Positions 8,526 to 16,386 are shown, numbered from the stretch's first letter. The stretch: DNA of 64,000 nucleotides from Devosia sp. Root413D1 (GCF_001425235.1 NZ_LMEA01000011.1:739522-803521), one strand, 5' to 3'. Translations and numbers: made by a program. Notes: generated by a model from the sequence alone, not told the origin.

Positions 8526-9920
8526 CTACCCCGCCGACCTGTCCAGCCGCGGCAGCTTCACCGTGATCGCCGTGCCGCCACCCTCGCGCGCCCGGTATTC
8601 TGGCTCTGTCCCGCCGAACTGCCGCGCCAGCTGCTTGACGATCAGCGCGCCCAGCCCGTCCTGCCCGCTATTGGCGCCGATGCCGCGCCCGTCATCTTCG
8701 ACGGTGAGCGCGGTGACCCCATCCTGGCCGCGTTCGAAGCGAATATGCACCGTGCCCGCCTGGCCCTCGGCGAAGGCATGCTTCAGCGCATTGGTGACCA
8801 GCTCGCTGACCACGATGCCCAGCGTCGTCGCATCGCGCGCCGGGATGATCATTGCTTCAAGGTGCTTTTCGAACGTTACGGCCTTGTCCGGCGGCATGGC
8901 AGCTGCGAGGTCGTCGATCACATCGGCGAGGAACTCAGCCGCATCGGTGGTCTCGAGGTCGGGCCCGAGCCGCAGTCGCCGGTGTCCCGAGGCGATCGCC
9001 TGTACCCTGAGCTGCGCCGCCTCCAGCGCATTGCGCACCTCGTCCGACGAGGTCCGTGCCAGTTGCAGGCCGAGCAGCGACGATACCGTCGCCAACGAGT
9101 TGCCGATCCGGTGGTTGGTATCCTGCAGCAGCGTCTCGAGCCGGGCCCGTTCGCGCTCAGCATGGCCGCGCGCCTCCTCGACCTCGGCCGTCCGCTCCCG
9201 CACATGCGCCTCGAGCTCCTCGTTCGCGGTCCTCAGCCGGTTCTGCTGCTGCGCCAGCGCCGCGACCTTGCGCTGCGTGCGCGACAGCAGTGAATAGGTG
9301 AGGATGGCCGCGGCCGCGAGGGCGGCGAGAATGGTGGCAATCAGCAACTGCCGGTAAAGTTCCATCCGGCCGTTGCGCTCGATCAGCTTGTCGTCTTCCT
9401 CGCCGATCACCTGCCGCACCACGCTGCGGATCCGCTCCATCAGCTCGAGCCCGGTATCGGAGCGGAGCAATGCCAGCGCCTCGGCACTCTGGCCCGACGA
9501 CATCAGTTCGATGGTGCGGGCCATCTCGGCGCGCTTGGCATCGAGATCGGGCACCAGGGCTTCGATGCGCTGGAGCTGTGTCGGGTTGTCGCCGATCAGC
9601 GCCAACAAGTTCTGGTAGGTCTGGCTCAGGTTGCCGACGGCGGTATTGTAGGGGTTGAGATAGGCCTCGTCCCGGGTGATCAGGTAGCCGCGCTGCCCGG
9701 TTTCGGCATCGACCACCGACAGCATCAGTTCGCGCGCCTGCCGCCGGATCTCGTAGGTCTTGGCGATATCGGCAAGCTGGCTATCGACCGTGCGCACCAT
9801 GTAGAGCGACGCTGCCACCGCCACCAGCACCAGCGTCAGCGACGCCATGATGGCGACCCGCCGCACGAGGCCGCGCCGCGGCGGGGCCGTGTCGACGGAC
9901 TGGCTGCTGACATCAAGCAT
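8526..9920 (-). CDS. CHASE3-domain sensor histidine kinase, HWE/HisKA_2 type
   Basis: A 464-residue membrane kinase; the ATG was chosen because GAGGG lies about 10 bases before it and the longer frame adds only a low-complexity tail. There are two membrane helices at about residues 19-40 and 191-211. Between them is a CHASE3 sensor domain carrying the typical VVDAETGQRGYLITRDE motif. A coiled-coil linker follows. The phosphorylation box has His270 in NHRIGNSL, and the ATPase domain shows TNALKHAF and DDGRGI. HWE/HisKA_2 kinases are the known input kinases for PhyR in Alphaproteobacteria. The position 2 kb from phyR makes this a good candidate for the PhyR kinase, which is inference. Confidence 0.88.
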   Translation of the reverse strand: MLDVSSQSVDTAPPRRGLVRRVAIMASLTLVLVAVAASLYMVRTVDSQLADIAKTYEIRRQARELMLSVVDAETGQRGYLITRDEAYLNPYNTAVGNLSQTYQNLLALIGDNPTQLQRIEALVPDLDAKRAEMARTIELMSSGQSAEALALLRSDTGLELMERIRSVVRQVIGEEDDKLIERNGRMELYRQLLIATILAALAAAAILTYSLLSRTQRKVAALAQQQNRLRTANEELEAHVRERTAEVEEARGHAERERARLETLLQDTNHRIGNSLATVSSLLGLQLARTSSDEVRNALEAAQLRVQAIASGHRRLRLGPDLETTDAAEFLADVIDDLAAAMPPDKAVTFEKHLEAMIIPARDATTLGIVVSELVTNALKHAFAEGQAGTVHIRFERGQDGVTALTVEDDGRGIGANSGQDGLGALIVKQLARQFGGTEPEYRAREGGGTAITVKLPRLDRSAG

Positions 9921-10029
9921 CAAGACGCCGCCCTCATCCGGGGATGGTGCTGGACAGTCCGGCTTTGCCCCCCGGACCAGATGAGATGTCGCACGCCTAG
10001 CCCCGGGCGGTGGCAACAATTGGGCCCCG

Positions 10030-10791
10030 TCATATCAGCGGCCGCTTCCGGTCGGTGAGGCCGCCCCAGCCGGCGATATCGGCCAAGGCCTCGGGGTCGA
10101 GCACCTCGCAAGCCCGGTCATGCCAGCGGATCAGCTGGCGCTCGGCGAGTTTGCGCAGCGTCTTGTTGGTGTGGACGATCGACAGCCCCAACGTGTCGGC
10201 CACGTGCTGCTGGGTGATCGGGATCAAGTGTTTCGAGGCCTTGCCCTGCCCTACCTGCTCAGAACGCTGGTAGAGGAAGGCGATCAGGTAGGCGGCCCGC
10301 TCCATGGCGCTGCGACGCCCGACGCTCAACAGGTTCTCATCGAGCATCCGCTCCTCGCGCGAGGCGAGCCAGGTGATGTCGAAGGCGAGGCCGGGATGGT
10401 TCTCGAACAGCGTCGGCAGGGTATCGCGCTGGAACACGCACAGCACCACCGGCGATAGTGACTCGACCGAGTGCTCCATCTCGCCAATCACCGAGCCCTG
10501 CAGCCCGACAAGGTCGCCGGGCAACAGGTAGTTGAGGATCTGCCGGCGCCCGTCCTCCAGCGTCTTGAAACGGAAGGCCCAGCCCGACAGCAGCGTGAAC
10601 AGCTGCGCGCTATGCGCGCCCTCGGACAGGATGGCGGAAGCGGGTTCGCTCACCAGTTCGCCGCGCTTGAAGCTCGAAACGAACTTCAGCTCCTCCGGCG
10701 TGAAGTCGCGAAAGTGCTCGTTCTCCCGAAGGGGGCATGCTTCACAGGGGATACGGCGGGCATGGGCAACTGTGGCCAGGGCGGTGCTCAC
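10030..10791 (-). CDS. Crp/Fnr-family transcriptional regulator
   Basis: A 253-residue protein from a GTG start; a TTG 15 codons upstream is the alternative. It has an N-terminal cyclic-nucleotide-binding fold (about 25-150) and a C-terminal HTH_Crp domain whose recognition region reads ITQQHVADTLGLSIVHTNKTL. The N-terminus contains CEACPL, only two cysteines, so it does not have the four-Cys cluster of classical Fnr and oxygen sensing by an iron-sulphur cluster is unlikely. The gene lies between the histidine kinase and the divergent receiver gene. The signal and target genes are unknown. Confidence 0.85.
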   Translation of the reverse strand: MSTALATVAHARRIPCEACPLRENEHFRDFTPEELKFVSSFKRGELVSEPASAILSEGAHSAQLFTLLSGWAFRFKTLEDGRRQILNYLLPGDLVGLQGSVIGEMEHSVESLSPVVLCVFQRDTLPTLFENHPGLAFDITWLASREERMLDENLLSVGRRSAMERAAYLIAFLYQRSEQVGQGKASKHLIPITQQHVADTLGLSIVHTNKTLRKLAERQLIRWHDRACEVLDPEALADIAGWGGLTDRKRPLI

Positions 10792-10866
10792 GGCTGAATG
10801 GTTCCGGCAGCATGCCGCAACGCCGTGGGAACGCAACTGCCGAAACCGGCCAAACTTCCCCGGCGC

Positions 10867-11292
10867 ATGTCTTTGTTAAATGACCGCGGCGAGCCGGCCA
10901 TGATCGATGTCGGCCACCACTGCGTCATGGAACCACCAATGCACGGATTGCATGCCCTCGTCGTTGAGGAGGAGTATCTCGTCGCCGCCGATATCGAACA
11001 GACGCTGCGCGCCGCCGGCGCCGCCCACGTCACCATCACGGGCGACGCAGACGCCGCGCGCGCTCTCGACCTCTCCGGCTTTACCCTGGCGGTGATCGAG
11101 GCGCGGTTCGGCCACGCCGACGCCGTGGCGCTCTGCGCCGCACTGCGCGCCGCGCGCGTTCCGGTGGTGGTGACCTCAGCTGACCAGGCGGTCCAGGCAA
11201 TGTTCACCGGCGCGACCCCGCTCGCCAAACCGTTCGACACCACCGCCTTGCTGGCGGCCTGCGCTGCCGCCAGGCAGCGCCACGCGCTCTAG
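10867..11292 (+). CDS. Receiver-domain protein with Glu at the phospho-acceptor site
   Basis: A 141-residue stand-alone receiver domain. The start is uncertain because none of the in-frame ATGs (10867, 10900, 10927) has a good ribosome binding site; the receiver fold itself begins at HALVVEEEYLVAADIEQTL. The acidic pair is present as EE, the switch Ser/Thr region as VVVTSAD and the conserved Lys as PLAKPFD. The phospho-acceptor position reads AVIEARFG, where relatives have LLDVNLG, so the Asp is replaced by Glu (codon at 11098). A Glu often mimics phosphorylation, so this may be a constitutively active or decoy receiver. Its stop codon overlaps the stop of the convergent ecfG gene. Confidence 0.8.
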   Translation: MSLLNDRGEPAMIDVGHHCVMEPPMHGLHALVVEEEYLVAADIEQTLRAAGAAHVTITGDADAARALDLSGFTLAVIEARFGHADAVALCAALRAARVPVVVTSADQAVQAMFTGATPLAKPFDTTALLAACAAARQRHAL

Positions 11293-11843
11293 GTGAACCG
11301 GGGAATGGTGGTGACCTGCGCCGACACCGCGTCCGGCCCATAATCGCCTTCGCCGGTCACCTGGAGCAGTTCCTGCAGCTTGGTGCGAGCCCGGCTGACC
11401 CGGCTCTTCATCGTGCCGATGGCGCATTTGCAGATCTCGGCCGCCTCTTCGTAAGAGAAGCCGGACGCACCAATCAGGATGATCGCCTCACGCTGGTCGT
11501 CGGGCAGCTGGTCGAGCGCCCGGCGGAAATCGCCCAGGTCCATGATGCCATATTGCGAGGGATGCACCGCCATGCGCTCGGTGAAGGCGCCGTCGCTGTC
11601 CTGCACCTCGCGGCCACGCTTGCGCATCTGGCTGTAGAACTCGTTGCGAAGGATGGTGAAAAGCCACGCCTTCATATTGGTGCCCATTTCGAAGCTGTCC
11701 TGCTTCGCCCAGGCTTTCATCACCGTGTCCTGCACCAGGTCGTCGGCCTTGTCGTGCCGCCCGGAGAGCGACACAGCAAAGGCGCGCAAACTGGGGAGTG
11801 TAGACAGCAGCTCTCGCTTGAAGCTCGGCTTCTCGGCTTCCAT
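11289..11843 (-). CDS. ecfG: ECF sigma factor EcfG (general stress sigma factor)
   Basis: A 184-residue ECF15-type sigma factor. Region 2 is seen in GRHDKADDLVQDTVMKAW and region 4 in YEEAAEICKCAIGTMKSR. It has no long C-terminal extension, as expected for EcfG. It is translated 4 bases after the stop of nepR, whose product sequesters it. Phosphorylated PhyR binds NepR and frees EcfG, which then reads promoters of the form GGAAC-N16/17-CGTT. Seven such promoters are found in the surrounding 9 kb. Confidence 0.93.
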   Translation of the reverse strand: MEAEKPSFKRELLSTLPSLRAFAVSLSGRHDKADDLVQDTVMKAWAKQDSFEMGTNMKAWLFTILRNEFYSQMRKRGREVQDSDGAFTERMAVHPSQYGIMDLGDFRRALDQLPDDQREAIILIGASGFSYEEAAEICKCAIGTMKSRVSRARTKLQELLQVTGEGDYGPDAVSAQVTTIPRFT

Positions 11844-11847
11844 GGCG

Positions 11848-12051
11848 CTATTTACCCTTCGCGGGCTTGGACTGCTTTTCCACCGCGTCGAGCTGCTCGA
11901 GCAGGTCGATCAGCTTGGATGGGATTTCTTCGCCCTGTACCGCTCCATAGAGCGCTCGAAGCTTGTTACCGATGTCGGAATTTGGCCCCAGTCCATCGTC
12001 GCGGCGCCGCCGTAGCATGCTCAAATCATTCATTGTTGTTTTGTCTCGCAT
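11848..12051 (-). CDS. nepR: NepR anti-sigma factor
   Basis: A 67-residue protein with the NepR core (IGNKLRALYGAVQGEEIPSKLIDLLEQL) between a basic N-terminal tail and a Lys-rich end. The ATG was chosen for GAAGGG about 6 bases upstream. NepR binds EcfG and keeps it inactive until phospho-PhyR displaces it. It is cotranscribed with ecfG. Upstream on the minus strand there is a GGAAC box at 12132-12128, but the matching second box 16 bases on reads CATTT rather than CGTT, so an EcfG promoter here is only partly supported. Confidence 0.93.
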   Translation of the reverse strand: MRDKTTMNDLSMLRRRRDDGLGPNSDIGNKLRALYGAVQGEEIPSKLIDLLEQLDAVEKQSKPAKGK

Positions 12052-12141
12052 AAACCCTTCGCCCCACAGCAGGATCTGACGCCCCATACTCCAGCCGCGG
12101 CAAACTAAATGCGCGGTGGCAAAAAAAGTTCCGAACATGCT

Positions 12142-12168
12142 GGAACCAAGTTTTCCGCATCCCCGTTC
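12142..12168 (+). promoter_or_regulatory. EcfG-type promoter of phyR
   Basis: GGAAC, 17 bases, CGTTC, ending 44 bases before phyR. It implies positive autoregulation of the stress switch, as known in other Alphaproteobacteria. Confidence 0.75.
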
Positions 12169-12212
12169 TTCAGCATGGTAAGCTCTAATAGCGTCACGGG
12201 AGTAGATTATCG

Positions 12213-13007
12213 ATGTCCCTTTCCACGCGGATCGCACCGCATCTACCGTATTTGCGCCGGTTCTCGCGCGCCGTCACCGGCTCGCAGACTTCTGGCGATG
12301 CCTATGTCGCCGCAACCCTCGAGGCTTTGATCGCCGATCTCAGCATCTTCCCCGAATCCACCAACGACCGGATTGCGCTCTACCGGCTCTATTCGGCGCT
12401 GTTCTCCAGCTCGGCCATTCGCGTGCCGGAGCCGAGCTCGAGTTTCCCCTGGGAAACGCGGGCCGCGGCCAACCTCGCGAACCTTGCTCCCCGTCCGCGG
12501 CAGGCCTTCCTTCTGGTAGCCGTCGAGGGCTTCAGCCACGATGAGGCCGCCGAAATCCTCGATGTCTCCTCAGCCGAGTTCGCAGATCTCCTCGCGCAGG
12601 CCTCGGCCGATATCTCGCGCCAGGTGGCGACCGATATCCTGATCATCGAGGACGAACCGCTGATCGCCATGGATATTGAGCAGATGGTCGAAGGCCTCGG
12701 CCATCGCGTCGTCGGTATCGCCCGCACCCACAAGGAAGCGGTAGCGCTCTATCACAAGACCCAGCCGCGCATGATCCTCGCCGATATCCAGCTCGCCGAC
12801 GGCTCCTCCGGCATCGATGCGGTCAACGATATCCTGCATGCTCATCCGATCCCGGTGATCTTCATCACCGCCTTCCCGGAGCGGCTGTTGACCGGCGAGC
12901 GGCCGGAACCGACCTTCCTCGTCACCAAGCCGTTCAATCCCGACATGGTGCGGGCGCTGATCAGCCAGGCGCTGTTCTTCGACGAAGGCTCGCGCGCCGC
13001 GGCCTGA
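12213..13007 (+). CDS. phyR: General stress response regulator PhyR
   Basis: A 264-residue response regulator with the inverted PhyR architecture. Residues 1 to about 135 form a sigma-factor-like domain (with FSHDEAAEILDVSSAEF resembling sigma region 4) and about 140-255 a receiver domain. The receiver has the acidic pair in IIEDEPL, phospho-acceptor Asp191 in ILADIQLADGSSG and the conserved Lys in LVTKPFNPD. Once phosphorylated, the sigma-like domain binds NepR and frees EcfG. It is divergent from nepR-ecfG, the usual arrangement, and is followed by a strong terminator. Confidence 0.95.
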   Translation: MSLSTRIAPHLPYLRRFSRAVTGSQTSGDAYVAATLEALIADLSIFPESTNDRIALYRLYSALFSSSAIRVPEPSSSFPWETRAAANLANLAPRPRQAFLLVAVEGFSHDEAAEILDVSSAEFADLLAQASADISRQVATDILIIEDEPLIAMDIEQMVEGLGHRVVGIARTHKEAVALYHKTQPRMILADIQLADGSSGIDAVNDILHAHPIPVIFITAFPERLLTGERPEPTFLVTKPFNPDMVRALISQALFFDEGSRAAA

Positions 13008-13036
13008 CGGAACTCCGGACGCCCCTCCGGATTTGG

Positions 13037-13061
13037 GCCGGGCTCTGCCCGGCTCTTTTTT
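13037..13061 (+). terminator. Rho-independent terminator of phyR
   Basis: Stem GCCGGGC / GCCCGGC with loop TCT, followed by TCTTTTTT, 29 bases after the phyR stop. Confidence 0.85.
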
Positions 13062-13120
13062 GTTCGCAAAAAGCTCCTTTTGTCCGCCAAGAGCAGGCGT
13101 TGCGCAGGGTGGTCCCACCA

Positions 13121-13206
13121 CCCCGGTGTCATCCCAGCGAAAGCTGGGACCCAACTCGCCTCTACACAAATGGATGCTTGGGTCCCAGCTTTCGCTGGGA
13201 TGACAC
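13121..13206. repeat. Intergenic inverted repeat, family R3
   Basis: Two inverted copies of GTGTCATCCCAGCGAAAGC separated by about 45 bases, so the whole unit can fold into a long hairpin. The same unit is found at 23042-23128, and variants at 26611-26757 and 41518-41615. Confidence 0.8.
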
Positions 13207-13269
13207 CCAGTATGTGGTGCCTTCCGTGGGCTTGCAGCAAAGTATGCGTTGTTCCATCCCGGACACCCG

Positions 13270-13295
13270 GGAACCCATCCCACGCCCGGTCGTTA
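13270..13295 (+). promoter_or_regulatory. EcfG-type general stress promoter
   Basis: GGAAC, 16 bases, CGTTA, ending 30 bases before the DUF1328 gene. Confidence 0.8.
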
Positions 13296-13325
13296 CTCCT
13301 CCGAGAGATCAATGGAGTAACAAGA

Positions 13326-13493
13326 ATGTTGCAATACGCACTGCTCTTCCTGGTCATCGCGCTGGTCGCCGGCGTCCTTGGCTTCGGCGGTATTGCCGGC
13401 GCCGCATCGGGCATCGCGCAGATCCTGTTCTTCCTGTTCCTCGCCTTCCTGGTGATCTCCCTGATCATCGGCCTGTTCCGGCGCGCGTCGTAG
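13326..13493 (+). CDS. DUF1328 (UPF0391) small membrane protein
   Basis: A 55-residue protein with two membrane helices and the family signature [22 protein letters not shown] precedes the ATG by about 9 bases. DUF1328 proteins are common in proteobacteria and are often stress-induced, but their role is unknown. The consensus EcfG promoter directly upstream places it in the general stress regulon. Confidence 0.9.
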   Translation: MLQYALLFLVIALVAGVLGFGGIAGAASGIAQILFFLFLAFLVISLIIGLFRRAS

Positions 13494-13687
13494 CGGCCCT
13501 ACGCTCCGCGCGAGCAACTCGGACCGTCCCTAGCCGGGTCCGCGGTCTGAGGTGGCAGCGGCTCCGTCCGAGTGGGCGGGGCCGCTAGCTTTTGCGCGCA
13601 CCGTCAGACAATTTCGCGGGGCTCTGTCGAATCCCGCCCGCCTGGTTCGATTAGAGGTGAACGTCCGCGCCGCCTGAGGAGAGAGCC

Positions 13688-14053
13688 ATGACCCAGTACC
13701 TCGTCGCCATCCACCATTCCGATGATTTCGAACCGAACTCCGAGAGCGACGAAACGCGTCGCGACATCGCCGACCTCAACGTCGACATGCAGGCGGCCGG
13801 CATCGTGAGGTTCGTCGGCGGTCTCGGTCGCACCAGGGATGCCAAGGCCGTGCGCCGCAAGCCGGATGGCGGCCTGCTGGTCACGGACGGTCCCTATATC
13901 GAGACCAAGGAACACATCGGCGGCTTCTGGGTGCTGGAGCTGCCCGACATGGACGCCGCGCTGGATTGGGGCAAGCGGGCAGCGGTTGCGTGCCGGGCGC
14001 CGGTCGAGGTGCGGGCATTCGGCACGCTTGAGGAGAGGGATAAGGGGCGCTAG
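13688..14053 (+). CDS. YciI/YCII-related (DGPF domain) protein
   Basis: A 121-residue protein with the DGPF-type signature LVTDGPYIETKEHIGGFWVLE and an N-terminal beta-strand MTQYLVAIHH. YCII proteins are ferredoxin-like-fold proteins, often encoded with ECF sigma factors; no activity can be assigned here. GGAGAG precedes the ATG. No EcfG promoter is visible upstream, so it may not belong to the regulon around it. Confidence 0.85.
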   Translation: MTQYLVAIHHSDDFEPNSESDETRRDIADLNVDMQAAGIVRFVGGLGRTRDAKAVRRKPDGGLLVTDGPYIETKEHIGGFWVLELPDMDAALDWGKRAAVACRAPVEVRAFGTLEERDKGR

Positions 14054-14055
14054 CT

Positions 14056-14165
14056 CCCCTCCCCCCGCGGCGCTACGCGTCCGCTAGGAGGAGAGGGGTT
14101 GGGGGTGGGGGTGGTGAGGGACGCTCGGTGCTGACCGCACCACCCCCTCCCTCCTTCCCTCCCCT
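14056..14165. repeat. CT/GA-rich low-complexity intergenic stretch
   Basis: Contains CTCCCCTCCCCCC, then AGGAGGAGAGGGG and runs of GGGGGTGG and CCCCCTCCC. It resembles a degraded R4-type repeat. No gene is seen in it. Confidence 0.45.
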
Positions 14166-14170
14166 CAATC

Positions 14171-14194
14171 AAAAAGCCCCGCCGAAGCGGGGCT
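14171..14194 (-). terminator. Rho-independent terminator of the CsbD gene
   Basis: On the minus strand, stem AGCCCCGC / GCGGGGCT with a four-base loop, followed by TTTT. It lies 26 bases after the CsbD-family stop codon. A T-run also follows on the plus strand, so it may serve both directions. Confidence 0.85.
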
Positions 14195-14219
14195 CAGTTT
14201 TCATAGCTGTCCGAACCGC

Positions 14220-14420
14220 TTAGTGCAGGCGGTCGAACCAGTCGTCGACTTCGCGCTCGGCCTCTTCCTGGGCCTTGCCATAGCGTTCCTGGATCTTGCC
14301 GCTGAGCTGTTTGCGGTTGCCCTTGATGATGTCGAGGTCATTGTCGGTCAGCTTGCCCCACTGGGTCTGGACCTTGCCCTTGAACTGCTCCCAGTTGCCT
14401 TCCATCTGGTTCCAATTCAT
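14220..14420 (-). CDS. CsbD-family stress protein
   Basis: A 66-residue hydrophilic protein with the CsbD pattern MNWNQMEGNWEQFKGKV and GKLTDNDLDIIKG. The ATG was chosen for AAGGAG about 8 bases upstream; a TTG two codons earlier is not needed. CsbD/YjbJ proteins are abundant stress proteins of unknown mechanism in many bacteria. It has an EcfG-type promoter and its own terminator, so it is a monocistronic stress gene. Confidence 0.92.
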   Translation of the reverse strand: MNWNQMEGNWEQFKGKVQTQWGKLTDNDLDIIKGNRKQLSGKIQERYGKAQEEAEREVDDWFDRLH

Positions 14421-14482
14421 TTGCAATCTCCTTCTCGCTTACTGAGGAAACGAGCCGCCGTAACCGGTGGCCGCTACGGGAC

Positions 14483-14508
14483 TAACGCCTCTTCGGACGA
14501 GGGGTTCC
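14483..14508 (-). promoter_or_regulatory. EcfG-type promoter of the CsbD gene
   Basis: On the minus strand: GGAAC, 16 bases, CGTTA, ending 62 bases before the CsbD start. It is an exact consensus match. Confidence 0.8.
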
Positions 14509-14553
14509 GCAAAACTCTTGCCACGAGGCGCGGCATTGGGTTTGTTGCGGCGG

Positions 14554-15336
14554 ATGCAGAACCCCCTCTCTCCGCCCGTCGTCGAAATCTCCGATCTCCA
14601 TAAGTCCTACGGTCCGCTCGAGGTGCTGAAGGGTGTTTCGCTCACCGCCCGCCAGGGCGAGGTGGTGGCGCTGATCGGCTCGTCCGGCTCGGGCAAATCC
14701 ACCCTGCTCCGCTGCATCAACATGCTCGAAGTGCCCGAGAGCGGTACGGTGAAGGTCGGCGGTGAGGAGATTGCGCTCACCGGCACGCCGCCGCATCGGA
14801 AGCCCGCCGACGAGCAGCAGATCCGCCGCATCCGCTCCGAGCTCGGCATGGTGTTCCAGTCGTTCAACCTGTGGAGCCACATGACCATTCTGGGCAATGT
14901 CATGGAGGCGCCGCTCAAGGTGCAGAAGCGCGACAAGGCCGAAGTCCAGGCCGAGGCGCTGGAAATGCTGGCCAAGGTCGGCATCCGCGAGAAAGCCGGC
15001 AGCTACCCCAGCCAGCTCTCCGGCGGCCAGCAGCAGCGCGCCGCCATCGCCCGGGCGCTGTGCATCAACCCCAAGGTCATGCTGTTCGACGAGCCGACCT
15101 CGGCGCTCGACCCCGAGCTCGAAGTGGAAGTGCTGCGGGTCATCAAGCTGCTGGCCGACGAAGGCCGCACCATGATCCTCGTCACCCACGACATGCAGTT
15201 CGCCAAGACCATCGCCGACCGCGTCGTCTTCCTGCACCAGGGCAAGATCGAGGAAGAAGGCACCGCGGCCGAGGTGTTCGGCAACACCCGCTCGCCCCGC
15301 CTCAAGCAGTTCCTCAGCGCCGCCGGCCACGGGTGA
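14554..15336 (+). CDS. Polar amino acid ABC transporter ATP-binding protein
   Basis: A 260-residue ABC ATPase of the HisP/GlnQ type. Walker A reads GSSGSGKST, the signature LSGGQQQR and Walker B VMLFDEPTSALDPE. The insert after Walker A (EIALTGTPPHRKPADEQQIRRIR) resembles HisP/OccP relatives that import basic or opine-like amino acids. The start is set at the ATG giving a family-like N-terminus; the ribosome binding site is weak. It is separated from the binding-protein gene by 228 bases containing an R2 repeat and a palindrome, so it may have its own promoter. Confidence 0.92.
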   Translation: MQNPLSPPVVEISDLHKSYGPLEVLKGVSLTARQGEVVALIGSSGSGKSTLLRCINMLEVPESGTVKVGGEEIALTGTPPHRKPADEQQIRRIRSELGMVFQSFNLWSHMTILGNVMEAPLKVQKRDKAEVQAEALEMLAKVGIREKAGSYPSQLSGGQQQRAAIARALCINPKVMLFDEPTSALDPELEVEVLRVIKLLADEGRTMILVTHDMQFAKTIADRVVFLHQGKIEEEGTAAEVFGNTRSPRLKQFLSAAGHG

Positions 15337-15362
15337 CTGAGACTTTTCGCCGGCCTCTCCAT

Positions 15363-15392
15363 GATCCTCCCCCGCGTGGCGGGGGAGGATCA
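15363..15392. repeat. Single R2 palindromic repeat
   Basis: A near-perfect palindrome, GATCCTCCCCC-N-GGGGGAGGATC, 26 bases after the ABC ATPase gene. It may work as its terminator hairpin. Confidence 0.7.
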
Positions 15393-15474
15393 CTGAGAGT
15401 GCGGTGCGCACCCCCGATTGCAACAATTCGCAAACGATTGACCGAACGGTAAAAAGCGCTAGCGTTGCGCTTCA

Positions 15475-15497
15475 TGTGCCGCCCGTCGGGCGGCACA
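15475..15497. promoter_or_regulatory. Perfect palindrome upstream of the binding-protein gene
   Basis: TGTGCCGCCC and GGGCGGCACA form a perfect 10-base-pair inverted repeat with a 3-base centre, 67 bases before the start of the substrate-binding protein. It could be an operator or an mRNA 5' hairpin. No regulator gene is adjacent. Confidence 0.45.
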
Positions 15498-15564
15498 ACC
15501 CAATCAGCCGGTGGTGGGACCGGCCAGAACGCCGGCCAAGACCGGCGGTGTGACAGGAGAGACT

Positions 15565-16329
15565 ATGAACAAGCTCGTTCTGGCGGCAGCGGCGGCAGCC
15601 CTCGCCATGTTCGCGACCGGCGCCAATGCACAGGCCATCCGCATTGCCACCGAAGGCGCCTATGCGCCGTGGAACTTCCTCGACGAAGCCGGCAAGCCCG
15701 CCGGCTTCGAAATCGATCTCGGTAACGAGATCTGCAAGCGCGCCGCGCTCGAATGCGCCTTCCAGGTCAACGAGTGGGATTCGATCATCCCCAACCTCGT
15801 CGCCGGCAACTACGACCTGATCATGGCCGGCATGTCGATCACCGATGAGCGCAAGCAGTCTATCGACTTCACCGCCAACTACTTCCCGCCCGATCCGTCG
15901 CACTACATGGTGCGCACCGGCACCAAGCTCGATTTCGACGCGCTCAGCGGCAAGAATATCGGCGTGCAGGGCGGCACCATCCAGGCCGGCTACGCCGAGA
16001 CCACCTTTGGCAGCACCAACACCATCAAGTCGTTCGAGACCGCCGACCAGGCGCTGGCCGACCTCAATGCCGGCAATGTCGACGTGGTGCTCGCCGACAG
16101 CTCCTATATCTCCGAGATCGTCGCCGGTTCGGGTGGCGCCATCGAGGTGGTGGGTCCCGAAGTGATGCTGGGTGGCGGCGTCGGCGCCGGCGTGCGCAAG
16201 GCCGATACCGAGCTGCGCGACAAGGTCACCGGCGTCATTGATGCAATGAAGCAGGACGGCTCGCTCGACGCGCTGATCATCAAGTGGTTCCCGGACAAGG
16301 CGCCGGGCCCGATCTTCGCCGGCGGCTGA
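15565..16329 (+). CDS. Amino acid ABC transporter substrate-binding protein
   Basis: A 254-residue periplasmic protein of solute-binding family 3. The signal peptide is MNKLVLAAAAAALAMFATG with cleavage after ANA. The mature part has the typical WNFLDEAGKPAGFEIDL and NYDLIMAGMSITDERK segments that bind the amino-acid carboxylate and amine. AGGAG lies 9 bases before the ATG. It is separated from the permease genes by a strong hairpin, as is common for binding proteins that need higher expression than the permeases. The ligand is most likely a basic or acyl amino acid, judged from transporter class and the downstream hydrolase. Confidence 0.93.
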   Translation: MNKLVLAAAAAALAMFATGANAQAIRIATEGAYAPWNFLDEAGKPAGFEIDLGNEICKRAALECAFQVNEWDSIIPNLVAGNYDLIMAGMSITDERKQSIDFTANYFPPDPSHYMVRTGTKLDFDALSGKNIGVQGGTIQAGYAETTFGSTNTIKSFETADQALADLNAGNVDVVLADSSYISEIVAGSGGAIEVVGPEVMLGGGVGAGVRKADTELRDKVTGVIDAMKQDGSLDALIIKWFPDKAPGPIFAGG

Positions 16330-16346
16330 ACCCTCACATAACGGCG

Positions 16347-16366
16347 GGGGCGGGTTTTCCCGCCCC
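16347..16366 (+). terminator. Intercistronic hairpin between binding protein and permease
   Basis: Perfect stem GGGGCGGG / CCCGCCCC with loop TTTT, lacking a proper U-tract (TGTTGCTTT). Such hairpins commonly stabilise the upstream mRNA and attenuate read-through into permease genes. Confidence 0.65.
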
Positions 16367-16386
16367 TGTTGCTTTACAGGACCCCT

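Noticed and set aside
7317..9293. Long open frame (658 codons) on the plus strand opposite the lipid kinase and histidine kinase
   Set aside because: The opposite strand encodes two proteins with clear catalytic motifs. The plus-strand product is Arg/His/Pro-rich without domains, a shadow caused by high GC at third positions.
12112..12132. GGAAC box upstream of nepR on the minus strand as an EcfG promoter
   Set aside because: The second box reads CATTT at 16-base spacing instead of CGTT, so I did not list it as a promoter.
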